Source of the DNA: Qipengyuania gelatinilytica
GTDB taxonomy: Bacteria; Pseudomonadota; Alphaproteobacteria; Sphingomonadales; Sphingomonadaceae
Length of the DNA: 64,000 nucleotides
Assembly: GCF_019711315.1 (NCBI RefSeq)
Contig: NZ_CP081294.1
Location: 620,001 to 684,000 of the forward strand
Reading direction: 5' to 3'
How positions within the stretch are numbered: position 1 is the first letter of the stretch; each line of letters opens with the position of its first letter. The translations under genes were made by a program, and so were the position numbers. Positions 26,171-34,366 of the stretch are shown in pieces. The notes beneath the pieces are model-generated. The model did no database searches, was not told the origin of the DNA, and saw only the letters and a program-made list of their open reading frames with translations.

Positions 26171-27305
26171 CATACCCCCCGTCCCGATGGAGGCGTTGGC
26201 CAGCTGCTTTTCCGGCAAACGCGTGCTCGTCACCGGGCACACGGGCTTCAAGGGATGCTGGCTGTCGCTGTGGCTCGCGCAGATGGGCGCTGAGGTCATC
26301 GGCGTTGCGCTTGAACCGCCGCCGGGCCCGTCCATGTTCGAAAGCGTCGGCCTTGCCGAACTGGTCGATCACCGGATCGGCGATGTCCGTTCTGGCGAAG
26401 ACTTCGGGCGCGCGACACAAGGCGTCGATGCCGATCTCGTCCTGCATCTTGCCGCGCAATCGCTCGTGCGCCCGTCCTATGACGATCCGGTCGACACCTT
26501 TGCCACCAATGTGACGGGCACCGCCGTGGTCCTCGACCGTGCGCGCCGAATGCCGTCGCTCAAGGGTATCGTCGTCGTCACCAGCGACAAGTGCTACGAG
26601 AACCACGAGTGGGAATGGCCCTATCGCGAGAGCGACCAGTTGGGTGGCAGCGATCCCTACAGCGCGTCCAAGGGCTGCACCGAACTGGTCGCCAGCTCGT
26701 TTCGCCGCTCCTATTTCTCGCAAGCGGGCAGCCCGCACCTCGCGACGGTCAGGGCCGGCAATGTCATCGGTGGCGGCGATTGGGCCGTCGACCGGCTGAT
26801 CCCGGATATCATTCGCGCCACTCTGGCAGGAACCGCAGTCACGATCCGCAATCCGGCAAGCGTGCGCCCGTGGCAGCACGTCCTCGAACCGCTCTCCGGT
26901 TACCTCGAGCTTGCGGCAAAGCTGCTCTCCGACGACGGCGCTCGTTTCGCCGAGGCCTGGAATTTCGGGCCGCCTCCTGCGGCGTTCCAGGAAGTCGAAC
27001 CGATCGCGCGCAAGCTTCAGGCCGAGTGGGGTCCGGGTGCGGCACAGATCGCATTCGGCAAGCGCAGCGGTGAACCGCACGAAGCCCGCATGCTCACACT
27101 GGACAGCAGCAAGGCGATGCAACGTCTCGGCTGGGCCTCGCGCCTCTCCACCGACGAAGCGATCGCCATGATCGCCCAGTGGTACCGCGCCTATGCCGAG
27201 GGTGAAGTCGACATGCGCGCGCTCACCCTTACCCAGATTGACCGCTTTTGCGGCACGGAAACAACTATCAACCAGCCTGAAGGGAAACGCCCGGTATGCG
27301 CGTGA
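26163..27305 (+). CDS. rfbG: CDP-glucose 4,6-dehydratase
   Basis: 380-residue extended SDR that converts CDP-glucose to CDP-4-keto-6-deoxyglucose. Seen: TGHTGFKG (24-31), the NAD loop whose FKG ending is typical of RfbG/DdhB. VTSDKCYEN places the active-site Thr140-Ser-Asp-Lys143, and YSASK gives Y166 and K170. RPWQHVLEPLSGY is another RfbG-like motif. ATG 26163 lies inside the last codons of rfbF (8-bp overlap); an alternative ATG exists at 26187. The stop overlaps the next gene by 10 bp. The catalytic residues are intact. Confidence 0.93.
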   Translation: MPDIPPVPMEALASCFSGKRVLVTGHTGFKGCWLSLWLAQMGAEVIGVALEPPPGPSMFESVGLAELVDHRIGDVRSGEDFGRATQGVDADLVLHLAAQSLVRPSYDDPVDTFATNVTGTAVVLDRARRMPSLKGIVVVTSDKCYENHEWEWPYRESDQLGGSDPYSASKGCTELVASSFRRSYFSQAGSPHLATVRAGNVIGGGDWAVDRLIPDIIRATLAGTAVTIRNPASVRPWQHVLEPLSGYLELAAKLLSDDGARFAEAWNFGPPPAAFQEVEPIARKLQAEWGPGAAQIAFGKRSGEPHEARMLTLDSSKAMQRLGWASRLSTDEAIAMIAQWYRAYAEGEVDMRALTLTQIDRFCGTETTINQPEGKRPVCA

Positions 27306-28516
27306 ATTACGGACAAACCGTCCACGGCGAAGAGGAAATTGCAGCCGTTGTCGAAGTGCTGCGCACCTCAACACAGATGGGCCCCAAGGTGCGCGAAATG
27401 CAGGAGCGTGTCTCCAAGCTTTTCGCCAAGAAGCATGGCATCATGGTCAATTCCGGCTCCTCCGCCAATTACCTGGCGATGGAGCTGCTCGATTTGGAAG
27501 AGGGGAGCGAGGTCATCACGCCAGCTCTTACCTTTGCCACCACGGTGGCGCCGATCGTGCGGGGCAGGCTGGTCCCCGCCTTCGTCGACGCCGCCGTGGG
27601 AACTTACAATATCGACATCGACAAGATCGAAGAGATGATCGGCCCGAAGACCAGGGCGATGATGATCCCCTCGCTGATCGGCAACCTGCCCGACTGGGAC
27701 CGTATCCGCGAGCTGGCAGATGCCCATGACCTGAAGGTCATCGAAGACAGCGCCGACACGCTCGGCGCCACCCTGCGCGGCACGAGCACCGGTACGCGCT
27801 CGGATATCAGCACCACCAGCTTCTATGGCTCGCATGTCATCAATGCGGCCGGGAACGGCGGAATGCTCTGCGTCACCGACGAAGAGCTTGCACGCAAGGC
27901 GCTGCTGCTGCGTTCCTGGGGACGGACATCGTCCCTGTACCAGGACAGCGAGAGCATCGAGAAGCGCTTCAACGTCGACGTGGACGGGATCAGCTATGAT
28001 GCGAAATTCCTGTTCGACGAGCTCGGATACAACGTCGAGCCATCCGAAATGGGCGCGGCTTTCGGCCTCGTCCAGCTGGGCAAGCTGGAAGGCAATATCA
28101 CTGCCCGGGAATACAATTTCGACCGCCAGATGAACTTTTTCCGCCAGTACGAGGAATGGTTCATCCTGCCGCGCCAGATGCCGGAATCGCGCACTGGCTG
28201 GCTGTCGTTCCCGCTTACCATCCGCCCCGAGGCACCCTTCGAGCGTCGCGAGCTCCAGATCTGGTTCGAGGAGCGGGACGTGCAAACACGCCCGGTCTTC
28301 ACCGGCAATATCCTGCGCCAGCCGGCCATGCAGAACGTGGAATCACGCACATCTGCCGACGATTATGGGGTGTCGGATGCTGTCATGCGTGGAGGCATCC
28401 TGCTCGCCTGCCACCACGGCCTCAACGATGCGCAGATCGACTACATGCACGAGACATTCGAAGCGTTCGCGAAGTCTCGCCTTTCTTCACCAGTCAGCGA
28501 GGCCGCCCATGCTTGA
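27296..28516 (+). CDS. DegT-family sugar 3-dehydratase-like protein, His in place of PLP lysine and no Fe-S cysteines
   Basis: 406-residue PLP-fold protein placed where rfbH/ddhC normally sits. Seen: SFYGSHVINAAGNGG carries H180 where aminotransferases have lysine. IEDSADTLGA carries D151. The segment after RSWGR (207-230) has no cysteine, and only two cysteines are evident in the whole protein. Known: E1 (RfbH) also uses His but needs four cysteines for a [2Fe-2S] centre. ColD uses His without Fe-S and takes its amino group from glutamate. Inferred: this enzyme removes the C3 oxygen of the CDP-4-keto-6-deoxysugar by a ColD-like route, independent of an E3 reductase. It overlaps rfbG and the methyltransferase. 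Confidence 0.8.
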   Translation: MRVNYGQTVHGEEEIAAVVEVLRTSTQMGPKVREMQERVSKLFAKKHGIMVNSGSSANYLAMELLDLEEGSEVITPALTFATTVAPIVRGRLVPAFVDAAVGTYNIDIDKIEEMIGPKTRAMMIPSLIGNLPDWDRIRELADAHDLKVIEDSADTLGATLRGTSTGTRSDISTTSFYGSHVINAAGNGGMLCVTDEELARKALLLRSWGRTSSLYQDSESIEKRFNVDVDGISYDAKFLFDELGYNVEPSEMGAAFGLVQLGKLEGNITAREYNFDRQMNFFRQYEEWFILPRQMPESRTGWLSFPLTIRPEAPFERRELQIWFEERDVQTRPVFTGNILRQPAMQNVESRTSADDYGVSDAVMRGGILLACHHGLNDAQIDYMHETFEAFAKSRLSSPVSEAAHA

Positions 28517-29768
28517 TCCCCAGTCCACAGACCGTCTTGCCAAGTCCACCATGGACACCTGCCGCGCTTGCGGAGCGAAGGATCCCTACCTGTTCTTGAG
28601 TTATGGCGAGCATTCGCCCGGACAGATGTTGATCCGTCCGGAGGACATGGACAAGGCACAGCCCGCCTTCCCCTTGAACGCCCATGCCTGTCTCGAATGC
28701 GGTCTCATCGCCGTGGCCGACCAGATCCCCGAAGGTTTCTTCTCGCACTATCTCTACGTGCCTTCAGGCGCGGCGACGATGCATTCGCATTTCGACAGTT
28801 TTGCCGATGTCATCGCACAGCGTGCCGACGGCGGGCTTGTGGTCGATATCGGCAGCAATGACGGACTGTTGCTGGCCGCCTGCAATTCGCGCGGCTGCAA
28901 GACACTGGGCTTCGACCCGGCAGAAAACATCGCCGAGATCGCGGCAGAGCGCGGTGTCGAAACGCATATCGCCTATTTCCACCCGCAATCCGCCACCGAG
29001 GTTCGCGATGCGCGCGGCAAGGCGAAGGTCATCACAACCACCAACACCTTCAACCACATCGGCGATCTCGACAATTTCATGGAGGCTGTCTGCATCCTGC
29101 TGGAGGACGATGGCACCTTCATCATCGAGGTACCCTGGGCCAAGGAGATGCTCGAGAAGGCTGAATTCGACAACATGTACCATGAGCACGTGTCCGAATT
29201 CAGCGTGCTCTCGATGGTCAAGCTCGCGGAGAAGTTCGATCTCGAAGTGAGCGATGTCACCTATCTCGACGGAATCCACGGCGGCTCGTTCCGCACATTC
29301 ATGACCCGCAAGAGCGCTGGCTTTCCGATCGGTCCGAATGTCGCCGCCATGCTCGCCGACGAAGCAGCGGTCGGAATGCTCGACCAGGGAACCTACGACC
29401 GGCGCACCCAGGAATTCGACGAAATCGGACGCGAACTGCGCGAGATGATCGATGCGCTGAAGGCCGAGGGCAAGACCATCGCCGGATATGGCGCTTCGGC
29501 CCGGGGCAGCACCACCATCACCTATTACGGGATTGGTGCGGACGACCTGACCTTCCTTGCCGACAAGAACCCGCTCAAGCACGGCCTCTATTCCCCGAAC
29601 ACGCGCATTCCGATCAAGCCGGTCGAAGCGATCGAGGAAGAGAAGCCGGACGTCCTCTTCATGCTGGCGTGGAATTTCTTCGACGAGATCTATGCGCAGC
29701 AAGAGGCATTCCGCGAGCGTGGCGGCCAGTTCATAGTGCCGTATCCGAAACCCCGCCTGGTTTCCTGA
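28509..29768 (+). CDS. NDP-sugar C-methyltransferase, TylC3-like
   Basis: 419-residue three-domain methyltransferase. The N-terminal zinc site is CRAC/CLEC (C18, C21, C61, C64). The SAM domain carries VVDIGSNDGLLL (111-122) and the active-site YHEH (224-227). The C-terminal domain has GYGASARGST and ends in IVPYPKP. Known: TylC3 methylates C3 of 4-keto deoxysugars through an enolate; close relatives serve virenose-type branched sugars. Inferred: it methylates C3 of the CDP-4-keto sugar made by the preceding genes. ATG 28509 shares ATGCTTGA with the stop of the dehydratase gene (8-bp overlap). Confidence 0.88.
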   Translation: MLDPQSTDRLAKSTMDTCRACGAKDPYLFLSYGEHSPGQMLIRPEDMDKAQPAFPLNAHACLECGLIAVADQIPEGFFSHYLYVPSGAATMHSHFDSFADVIAQRADGGLVVDIGSNDGLLLAACNSRGCKTLGFDPAENIAEIAAERGVETHIAYFHPQSATEVRDARGKAKVITTTNTFNHIGDLDNFMEAVCILLEDDGTFIIEVPWAKEMLEKAEFDNMYHEHVSEFSVLSMVKLAEKFDLEVSDVTYLDGIHGGSFRTFMTRKSAGFPIGPNVAAMLADEAAVGMLDQGTYDRRTQEFDEIGRELREMIDALKAEGKTIAGYGASARGSTTITYYGIGADDLTFLADKNPLKHGLYSPNTRIPIKPVEAIEEEKPDVLFMLAWNFFDEIYAQQEAFRERGGQFIVPYPKPRLVS

Positions 29769-29788
29769 CTGCGAGGGAGGCAACCAGC

Positions 29789-30757
29789 ATGGACGGGAAG
29801 AACTGCCTTGTGACAGGTGCCGCGGGCTTTATCGGCTCGCATCTTTGCCGTCGGCTGCTCGATGAAGGGGCGCAGGTTCATGCACTGGTCCGCCCGGGGA
29901 CGGGTCTGGAGCGGATTGCGGGTTTCGCAGACAGGCTAGTCATCCACCGGGCCGACGTCGCGGATCGCGATGCGCTTTCTACTTGCCTCGCACAGGCAGA
30001 GCCGGACGTTGTCTATCACCTCGCAACCCCGACCAGGTTTGCCGGCAGCGACCCCGTCGCCAATGCTGCCGCATCGATGGAAACGATCGTCCAGACTTTG
30101 ATCGCACTAGTGGCAGCTCTCGCCGATCTGCCCCGCCCGCCAGACAATTTCGTCCGGACGGGGACCATCGCGGAATATGGCAACGTGGCATTCCCCTATC
30201 GCGAAGAGCAGCGCGAAGCACCGGTGACGCCTTATGGCACGGCGATGCTTGCAGGCACGCATTACCTCGCGCTCCTGCAGGACGACCTCCCCTTCCCGAG
30301 CGTGACTGCGCGCCTCGCCCTGACCTATGGCGAGGGCCAGTCCCCGAATTTCTTCGTGCCTGCCCTATTCGAGGCTTGCCAGACGGGCCGCCCGATAAAG
30401 CTCAGACACCCCGATGACCGGCGCGACCTGATCCATGTCGACGATGTGATCGATGCCCTGCTAGTCATGGGGCAAGCCCCGCTTCCCGGTGCCCGCCACA
30501 TCAATGTCAGCACGGGTCAGGCACCGACAATGAGGCAGGTTGCCTCGCGCATTCTCGAGGTCATGGGCTGCAATGCCGATCTGGTTGACGTCGAGGACAA
30601 CTCACCTTCGCAAAAGCCAAGCGTCCTGCTTTCCGATGCGGCACTCGCGGGCCAGATCTACGGCTGGAGGTCGAGGATCGGTATCGACCGAGGTCTTGAG
30701 ATGCTCGCCAACTCCTACCTCCAGGAGCACAAGCCATTGAGGCAGCACCATGCCTGA
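29789..30757 (+). CDS. Extended SDR (NAD-dependent epimerase/reductase-like) with YxxxM instead of YxxxK
   Basis: 322-residue SDR with the NAD loop TGAAGFIGS (G10, G13, G16) and DVVYHLA. RTGTIAEYG is the Ser/Thr region, RRDLIHVDDV a typical substrate-side motif. The catalytic motif reads PYGTAML, so Y149 is present but M153 replaces the lysine. Start at ATG 29789, with GGGAGG nine bases upstream. Inferred: last step of the CDP-branched-sugar pathway, probably C4 keto reduction (or epimerisation). The lost lysine makes the mechanism uncertain. It overlaps the GT2 gene by 8 bp (ATGCCTGA). Confidence 0.75.
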   Translation: MDGKNCLVTGAAGFIGSHLCRRLLDEGAQVHALVRPGTGLERIAGFADRLVIHRADVADRDALSTCLAQAEPDVVYHLATPTRFAGSDPVANAAASMETIVQTLIALVAALADLPRPPDNFVRTGTIAEYGNVAFPYREEQREAPVTPYGTAMLAGTHYLALLQDDLPFPSVTARLALTYGEGQSPNFFVPALFEACQTGRPIKLRHPDDRRDLIHVDDVIDALLVMGQAPLPGARHINVSTGQAPTMRQVASRILEVMGCNADLVDVEDNSPSQKPSVLLSDAALAGQIYGWRSRIGIDRGLEMLANSYLQEHKPLRQHHA

Positions 30758-31742
30758 AACCGCGCGCACCCTCGTCTCCGTACTCGTCCCCGCCTTCAAT
30801 GAAGAGGACAATGTCGAACGGGCCTACAAGGCCATCGTGAACACCTTCGAGCGCCTGCCCGATTACGATTACGAGATCATCTTCACCGACAATCACTCGA
30901 CGGATCGCACCTTCGCGATCCTCGAGGGGCTGGCACGACAGGACCCCCGGTTGAAGGTCATCCGGTTCTCGCGCAATTTCGGGTACCAGCGCTCCCTGCT
31001 GTGCGGCTACAAGGCAGCGACAGGGGCATGTTCGATACAGCTCGATTGCGACCTGCAGGATCCACCTTCCCTCATCCCCGAAATGCTCAAGCTGTGGCGG
31101 ATGGATCATCAGGTGGTCTACGGCATCCGCCGTTCGCTGCCCGACGGATTTGTCGTTCGTCAGCTTCGCCGCGGCTTCTACCGGCTCATTTCCAAGATTA
31201 GCGACGACGACCTGCCGATCAATGTGGGCGAATACCGTTTGTGCGACCGCCGCATCCTGGATGAGCTGCACAAGGTCGAGGACACGACCCCGTACCTGCG
31301 CGGACTGATAAGCTCGATGGGCTTCTCGCAGATCGGCATCGAGTACGACCGCGCCGACCGGGTTGCGGGGGAAAGCAAGTTTCCGTTCAGGTCGATGGTC
31401 TCGCTGGCAGTCGACGGCTTGCTCAACCATTCGCTGCTGCCGCTCCGGCTTGCGTCCTTTGCCGGCATAACCGTCGGCCTGATCAGCATGATCGTGTCCT
31501 TCGTCTATATTCTGGGAAGGGTGTTTTTCGGACAGGCATGGCCGGCCGGTTTTGCAACCACCACTATCCTCCTGCTGATGTCGATCTCGATCAACGCGAT
31601 CTTCATGGGGATACTGGGCGAATATATCGGCCGGCTGTTCATCCAGTCGCGCACGGATGCCGACCCGATCATCGAGACGAGGCTCAATTTTCGCGAGCCG
31701 CCGCGTCCCCCTCACCTCCGCGAAATACGAAACGGCGGCTGA
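30750..31742 (+). CDS. GT2 polyprenyl-phosphate sugar transferase (GtrB/ArnC/DPM1-like)
   Basis: 330-residue inner-membrane GT2. Seen: VSVLVPAFNEEDNVERAY, LDCDLQDPP (DxD-type metal site), NVGEYRLCDRR, and two C-terminal membrane helices (about 232-260 and 268-295). Known: this architecture moves a sugar onto undecaprenyl phosphate, giving a donor for periplasmic GT-C enzymes. Inferred: it may load the CDP-branched sugar or glucose for decoration of the EPS. The stop lies inside the convergent GtrA gene (59-bp overlap of coding ends). Confidence 0.88.
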   Translation: MPETARTLVSVLVPAFNEEDNVERAYKAIVNTFERLPDYDYEIIFTDNHSTDRTFAILEGLARQDPRLKVIRFSRNFGYQRSLLCGYKAATGACSIQLDCDLQDPPSLIPEMLKLWRMDHQVVYGIRRSLPDGFVVRQLRRGFYRLISKISDDDLPINVGEYRLCDRRILDELHKVEDTTPYLRGLISSMGFSQIGIEYDRADRVAGESKFPFRSMVSLAVDGLLNHSLLPLRLASFAGITVGLISMIVSFVYILGRVFFGQAWPAGFATTTILLLMSISINAIFMGILGEYIGRLFIQSRTDADPIIETRLNFREPPRPPHLREIRNGG

Positions 31743-32121
31743 GCACGTAAAACACCGCAGCGTAGCAGCACACCGCAGCCAACTGGACCAGCGGGTTCTC
31801 GAAGAACCCCGCCATGCGTCCTGCCGTCACGACCGCAAGGTTCGCTCCATAGGAAATGGCTACTGCGACAACATAGCGTCCGATTTCGCCTGCCGAGACC
31901 CGACGCCGAACGCGGAAAGTCAGCTTGCGGTGGAGCAACCATGAGACCGGCATGCCCAGCGCAAAGCCGACCGCATTTGCGAGGTAATCGCCTGCGCCGA
32001 GGAACAGTCCCGCAAGGATGAAGCCATAGCCGACCAGCGTATTCAGTGCCCCAACGGCGATGAACCGCGCAATTTCGGCAAGATCGTACGGTACGGCGCG
32101 ATCGGGTGTTCCGTCGTCCAC
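31684..32121 (-). CDS. GtrA-family membrane protein
   Basis: 145-residue protein with four membrane helices and the GtrA pattern RFIAVGALNTLVGYGFILAG, followed by SWLLHRKLTFR and VFYVLSRRFVFR. Known: GtrA proteins are thought to flip undecaprenyl-phosphate-linked sugars. GTG start at 32121 lies 2 bp after the ugd stop, so it is co-transcribed with ugd. Functionally it pairs with the convergent GT2 gene, although they sit on opposite strands and overlap by 59 bp. The tail is Glu/Ala/Arg-rich and soluble. Confidence 0.85.
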   Translation of the reverse strand: MDDGTPDRAVPYDLAEIARFIAVGALNTLVGYGFILAGLFLGAGDYLANAVGFALGMPVSWLLHRKLTFRVRRRVSAGEIGRYVVAVAISYGANLAVVTAGRMAGFFENPLVQLAAVCCYAAVFYVLSRRFVFRGGEGDAAAREN

Positions 32122-32123
32122 CC

Positions 32124-33425
32124 CTAGCGTCCCACTGCGACATATTTCATGCCGAGCCGCTCCACTTCAGTGCGGTGGTAGATATTGCGCAGGTCGACCA
32201 ACACGAGGTCACGCAGCTGGTCACGGATGCGCGACAGGTCGAGGGCGCGGAACTCGTCCCATTCGGTCACGATTACTATCGCATCAGCGTTCTCGGCCGC
32301 GTCGTAAGGCGAAGTGCAATAGTCAACATTGCTCAGGACCTGTCTGGCCTGATCCGTCCCCTGGGGATCGTAGGCTGACACGTTGGCCCCTGCATCCTGC
32401 AGCGCCTGGATGATCGCGATTGCAGGGCTATCGCGCGTATCATCGGTTTCCGGTTTGAAAGTGAGGCCGAGGATCGCAACCTTCTTCCCGCGCGCCATGT
32501 CGCCGATCGCATGGACGATGCGCCTTCCCATCGCGCGCTTGCGTTTGTCGTTCGAGGACACGACCGATTCCACGATCAGCTGGGGCACGTCATAGTCCTG
32601 CGCCGTCTTGAGCAGGGCGAGCGTATCCTTGGGGAAACAGCTTCCGCCATAGCCGGGACCGGCATTGAGGAATTTCGGCCCGATGCGCTTGTCCAGCCCG
32701 ATGGCATGGGCAACATTCTGGACGTCCGCGCCTGTCTTCTCGCAAAGGTCGGCGATCTCGTTGATGAAGGCGATCTTGGTGGCGAGGAAGGCGTTGCTCG
32801 CATATTTCGCCAGCTCGGCAGACGCCCGGTTCATCTCCACGAGGGGCGACTTGTTGAGGAACAGGGGCCGGTAGACCTCCCGCATGACCTCCAGGGCGCG
32901 TGGATCGTCGCTTCCGATCACGATCCTGTCGGGCCGCTTGAAGTCCTCGATAGCAGCGCCTTCGCGCAGGAACTCGGGATTGGATACGACGGCGAAGTCG
33001 GCATCCGGATTCGCGTCCCGGATGATCTCTTCCACTCGCTCTCCGGTGCCGACGGGGACCGTCGATTTCGTGACAACGACCGTGAAGCCCTCGATCGCCT
33101 TGCCGATCTCCCGGGCAGCTGCCTCGACATAGGTCAGGTCGGCATGACCGTCTCCGCGTCTTGAAGGCGTCCCGACGGCAATGAAAACGACGTCGCTGCC
33201 GGCCACGGTGGAAGCAAGGTCGGTAGTGAAGGACAGCCGCCCGGCCGCCACGTTGCGTTCGATCAGGGCATCGAGTCCCGGTTCGAAAATGGGGACCTTC
33301 CCGGCGCGCAATGCGGCGGTTTTCGCCTCGTCATTATCGACACAGACAACGTCATGGCCGAAATCGGCAAAGCAAGCACCGGATACCAATCCGACATAGC
33401 CCGAACCTACAACTCCGATCCGCAT
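32124..33425 (-). CDS. ugd: UDP-glucose 6-dehydrogenase
   Basis: 433-residue NAD-dependent enzyme that oxidises UDP-glucose to UDP-glucuronate. Seen: MRIGVVGSGYVGLVSGACFA (Rossmann loop), TKSTVPVGTG, EFLREGAAIEDF, and GPGYGGSCFPKD with the catalytic C263. The length matches bacterial Ugd. ATG 33425 is preferred over an upstream extension that is unlike the family. It heads a two-gene operon with gtrA. Inferred: it supplies glucuronate for the EPS, which would make the polymer acidic and a possible lyase substrate. A strong terminator separates it from the regulator gene upstream. Confidence 0.95.
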   Translation of the reverse strand: MRIGVVGSGYVGLVSGACFADFGHDVVCVDNDEAKTAALRAGKVPIFEPGLDALIERNVAAGRLSFTTDLASTVAGSDVVFIAVGTPSRRGDGHADLTYVEAAAREIGKAIEGFTVVVTKSTVPVGTGERVEEIIRDANPDADFAVVSNPEFLREGAAIEDFKRPDRIVIGSDDPRALEVMREVYRPLFLNKSPLVEMNRASAELAKYASNAFLATKIAFINEIADLCEKTGADVQNVAHAIGLDKRIGPKFLNAGPGYGGSCFPKDTLALLKTAQDYDVPQLIVESVVSSNDKRKRAMGRRIVHAIGDMARGKKVAILGLTFKPETDDTRDSPAIAIIQALQDAGANVSAYDPQGTDQARQVLSNVDYCTSPYDAAENADAIVIVTEWDEFRALDLSRIRDQLRDLVLVDLRNIYHRTEVERLGMKYVAVGR

Positions 33426-33553
33426 TTCCCACTGCCTTTCCAGTCCTTGGTCAGCCAGATGATGCGAAAGCCGGGTCGGTCCTGCAATTGTCCTTAAGGC
33501 TAGGAAATATAGGGCAAATGGGCGGCGCGATGCGGAGACTGGGCCGACGAGAA

Positions 33554-33593
33554 AGGGCGCGGGAAACGGAACCAAATCCGCTTCCCGCGCCCT
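33554..33593 (-). terminator. Strong intrinsic terminator of the LuxR gene
   Basis: AGGGCGCGGGAA at 33554-33565 pairs perfectly with TTCCCGCGCCCT at 33582-33593. An inner CGGA/TCCG extends the stem. On the minus strand it follows the regulator's stop by 26 bp and ends in CCCTTTCTC. It insulates ugd from the regulator. Confidence 0.8.
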
Positions 33594-33619
33594 CTTGGAT
33601 CGTGTGATCGGATCGACGC

Positions 33620-34366
33620 TTAAGCGTGCTGACCGACCGCCATTTCGGGTACCTCGCCCTGCTCTGCAGGAGCGGCCTCTGCGGCCACGGTGGCACACGC
33701 CGCGTTTGCATCGACACCGTTATTGACGGCCCAGATGGCTGCCTGGGTGCGGTTCTGGACCATCAGCTTGCGCAGGATCGCCTTCACGTGGACCTTCACG
33801 GTTGCCTCGCTGATATCGAGACGATGCGCGATGACCTTGTTGGGATAGCCCATGATCAGGCAGCGCAGCGTTTCGATTTCGCGTTCCGAAAGCAGCTTGA
33901 CCAGGTCTGCGCCGCTCTTGCCGCTCGGTCCGGGCATGACACTACGGTCGGCCAGATGCTCAAGCAGTGCGCTCGGCAGGACCTTTTCACCAAGGGTGAC
34001 CAGTCGCAGCGATTCCACAAGCGAACGACAGGCGATTTCCTTCACGATATAGCCGTCGACACCGGCGCGGAAGGAATCGACCATCACCTCGTATTCGAAC
34101 TCGTCGGTCAACAGGACGAGACGCGAATTGGCATAGGCTTTGCGGAGGGCGTGGACTTCGGCCTTCACGTCCTGGGCAGCGCTCACATCGATGACGATCA
34201 GTTCGGATCCATCGACCGGCTCCAACTCGCCAGTGAGCATCGCTTCGCAGTTTTTGTAGGAATGACCGACTACGAATTCTTCTTCATCAAGAATTCGACG
34301 CAATCCCTCACGCATGATAGAATTGGCACAGACAAGCGCCACATTTACTTCAGATTTGTCCAACAT
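33620..34366 (-). CDS. LuxR-type response regulator with degenerate receiver
   Basis: 248-residue DNA-binding protein. The C-terminal LuxR HTH (about 158-215) reads LLSEREIETLRCLIMGYPNK...SEATVKVHVKAILRKL, matching the NarL/FixJ type. The N-terminal domain has receiver topology: D60 in SELIVID sits at the phosphoacceptor position and K109 at the conserved lysine. The acidic metal pair is missing, because the first strand ends VCANS instead of VDD. Inferred: it may work without aspartyl phosphorylation, and it probably controls the neighbouring EPS genes. ATG 34366 gives a family-like N-terminus; upstream residues look non-coding. The last 30 residues are Ala/Glu-rich. Confidence 0.85.
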   Translation of the reverse strand: MLDKSEVNVALVCANSIMREGLRRILDEEEFVVGHSYKNCEAMLTGELEPVDGSELIVIDVSAAQDVKAEVHALRKAYANSRLVLLTDEFEYEVMVDSFRAGVDGYIVKEIACRSLVESLRLVTLGEKVLPSALLEHLADRSVMPGPSGKSGADLVKLLSEREIETLRCLIMGYPNKVIAHRLDISEATVKVHVKAILRKLMVQNRTQAAIWAVNNGVDANAACATVAAEAAPAEQGEVPEMAVGQHA

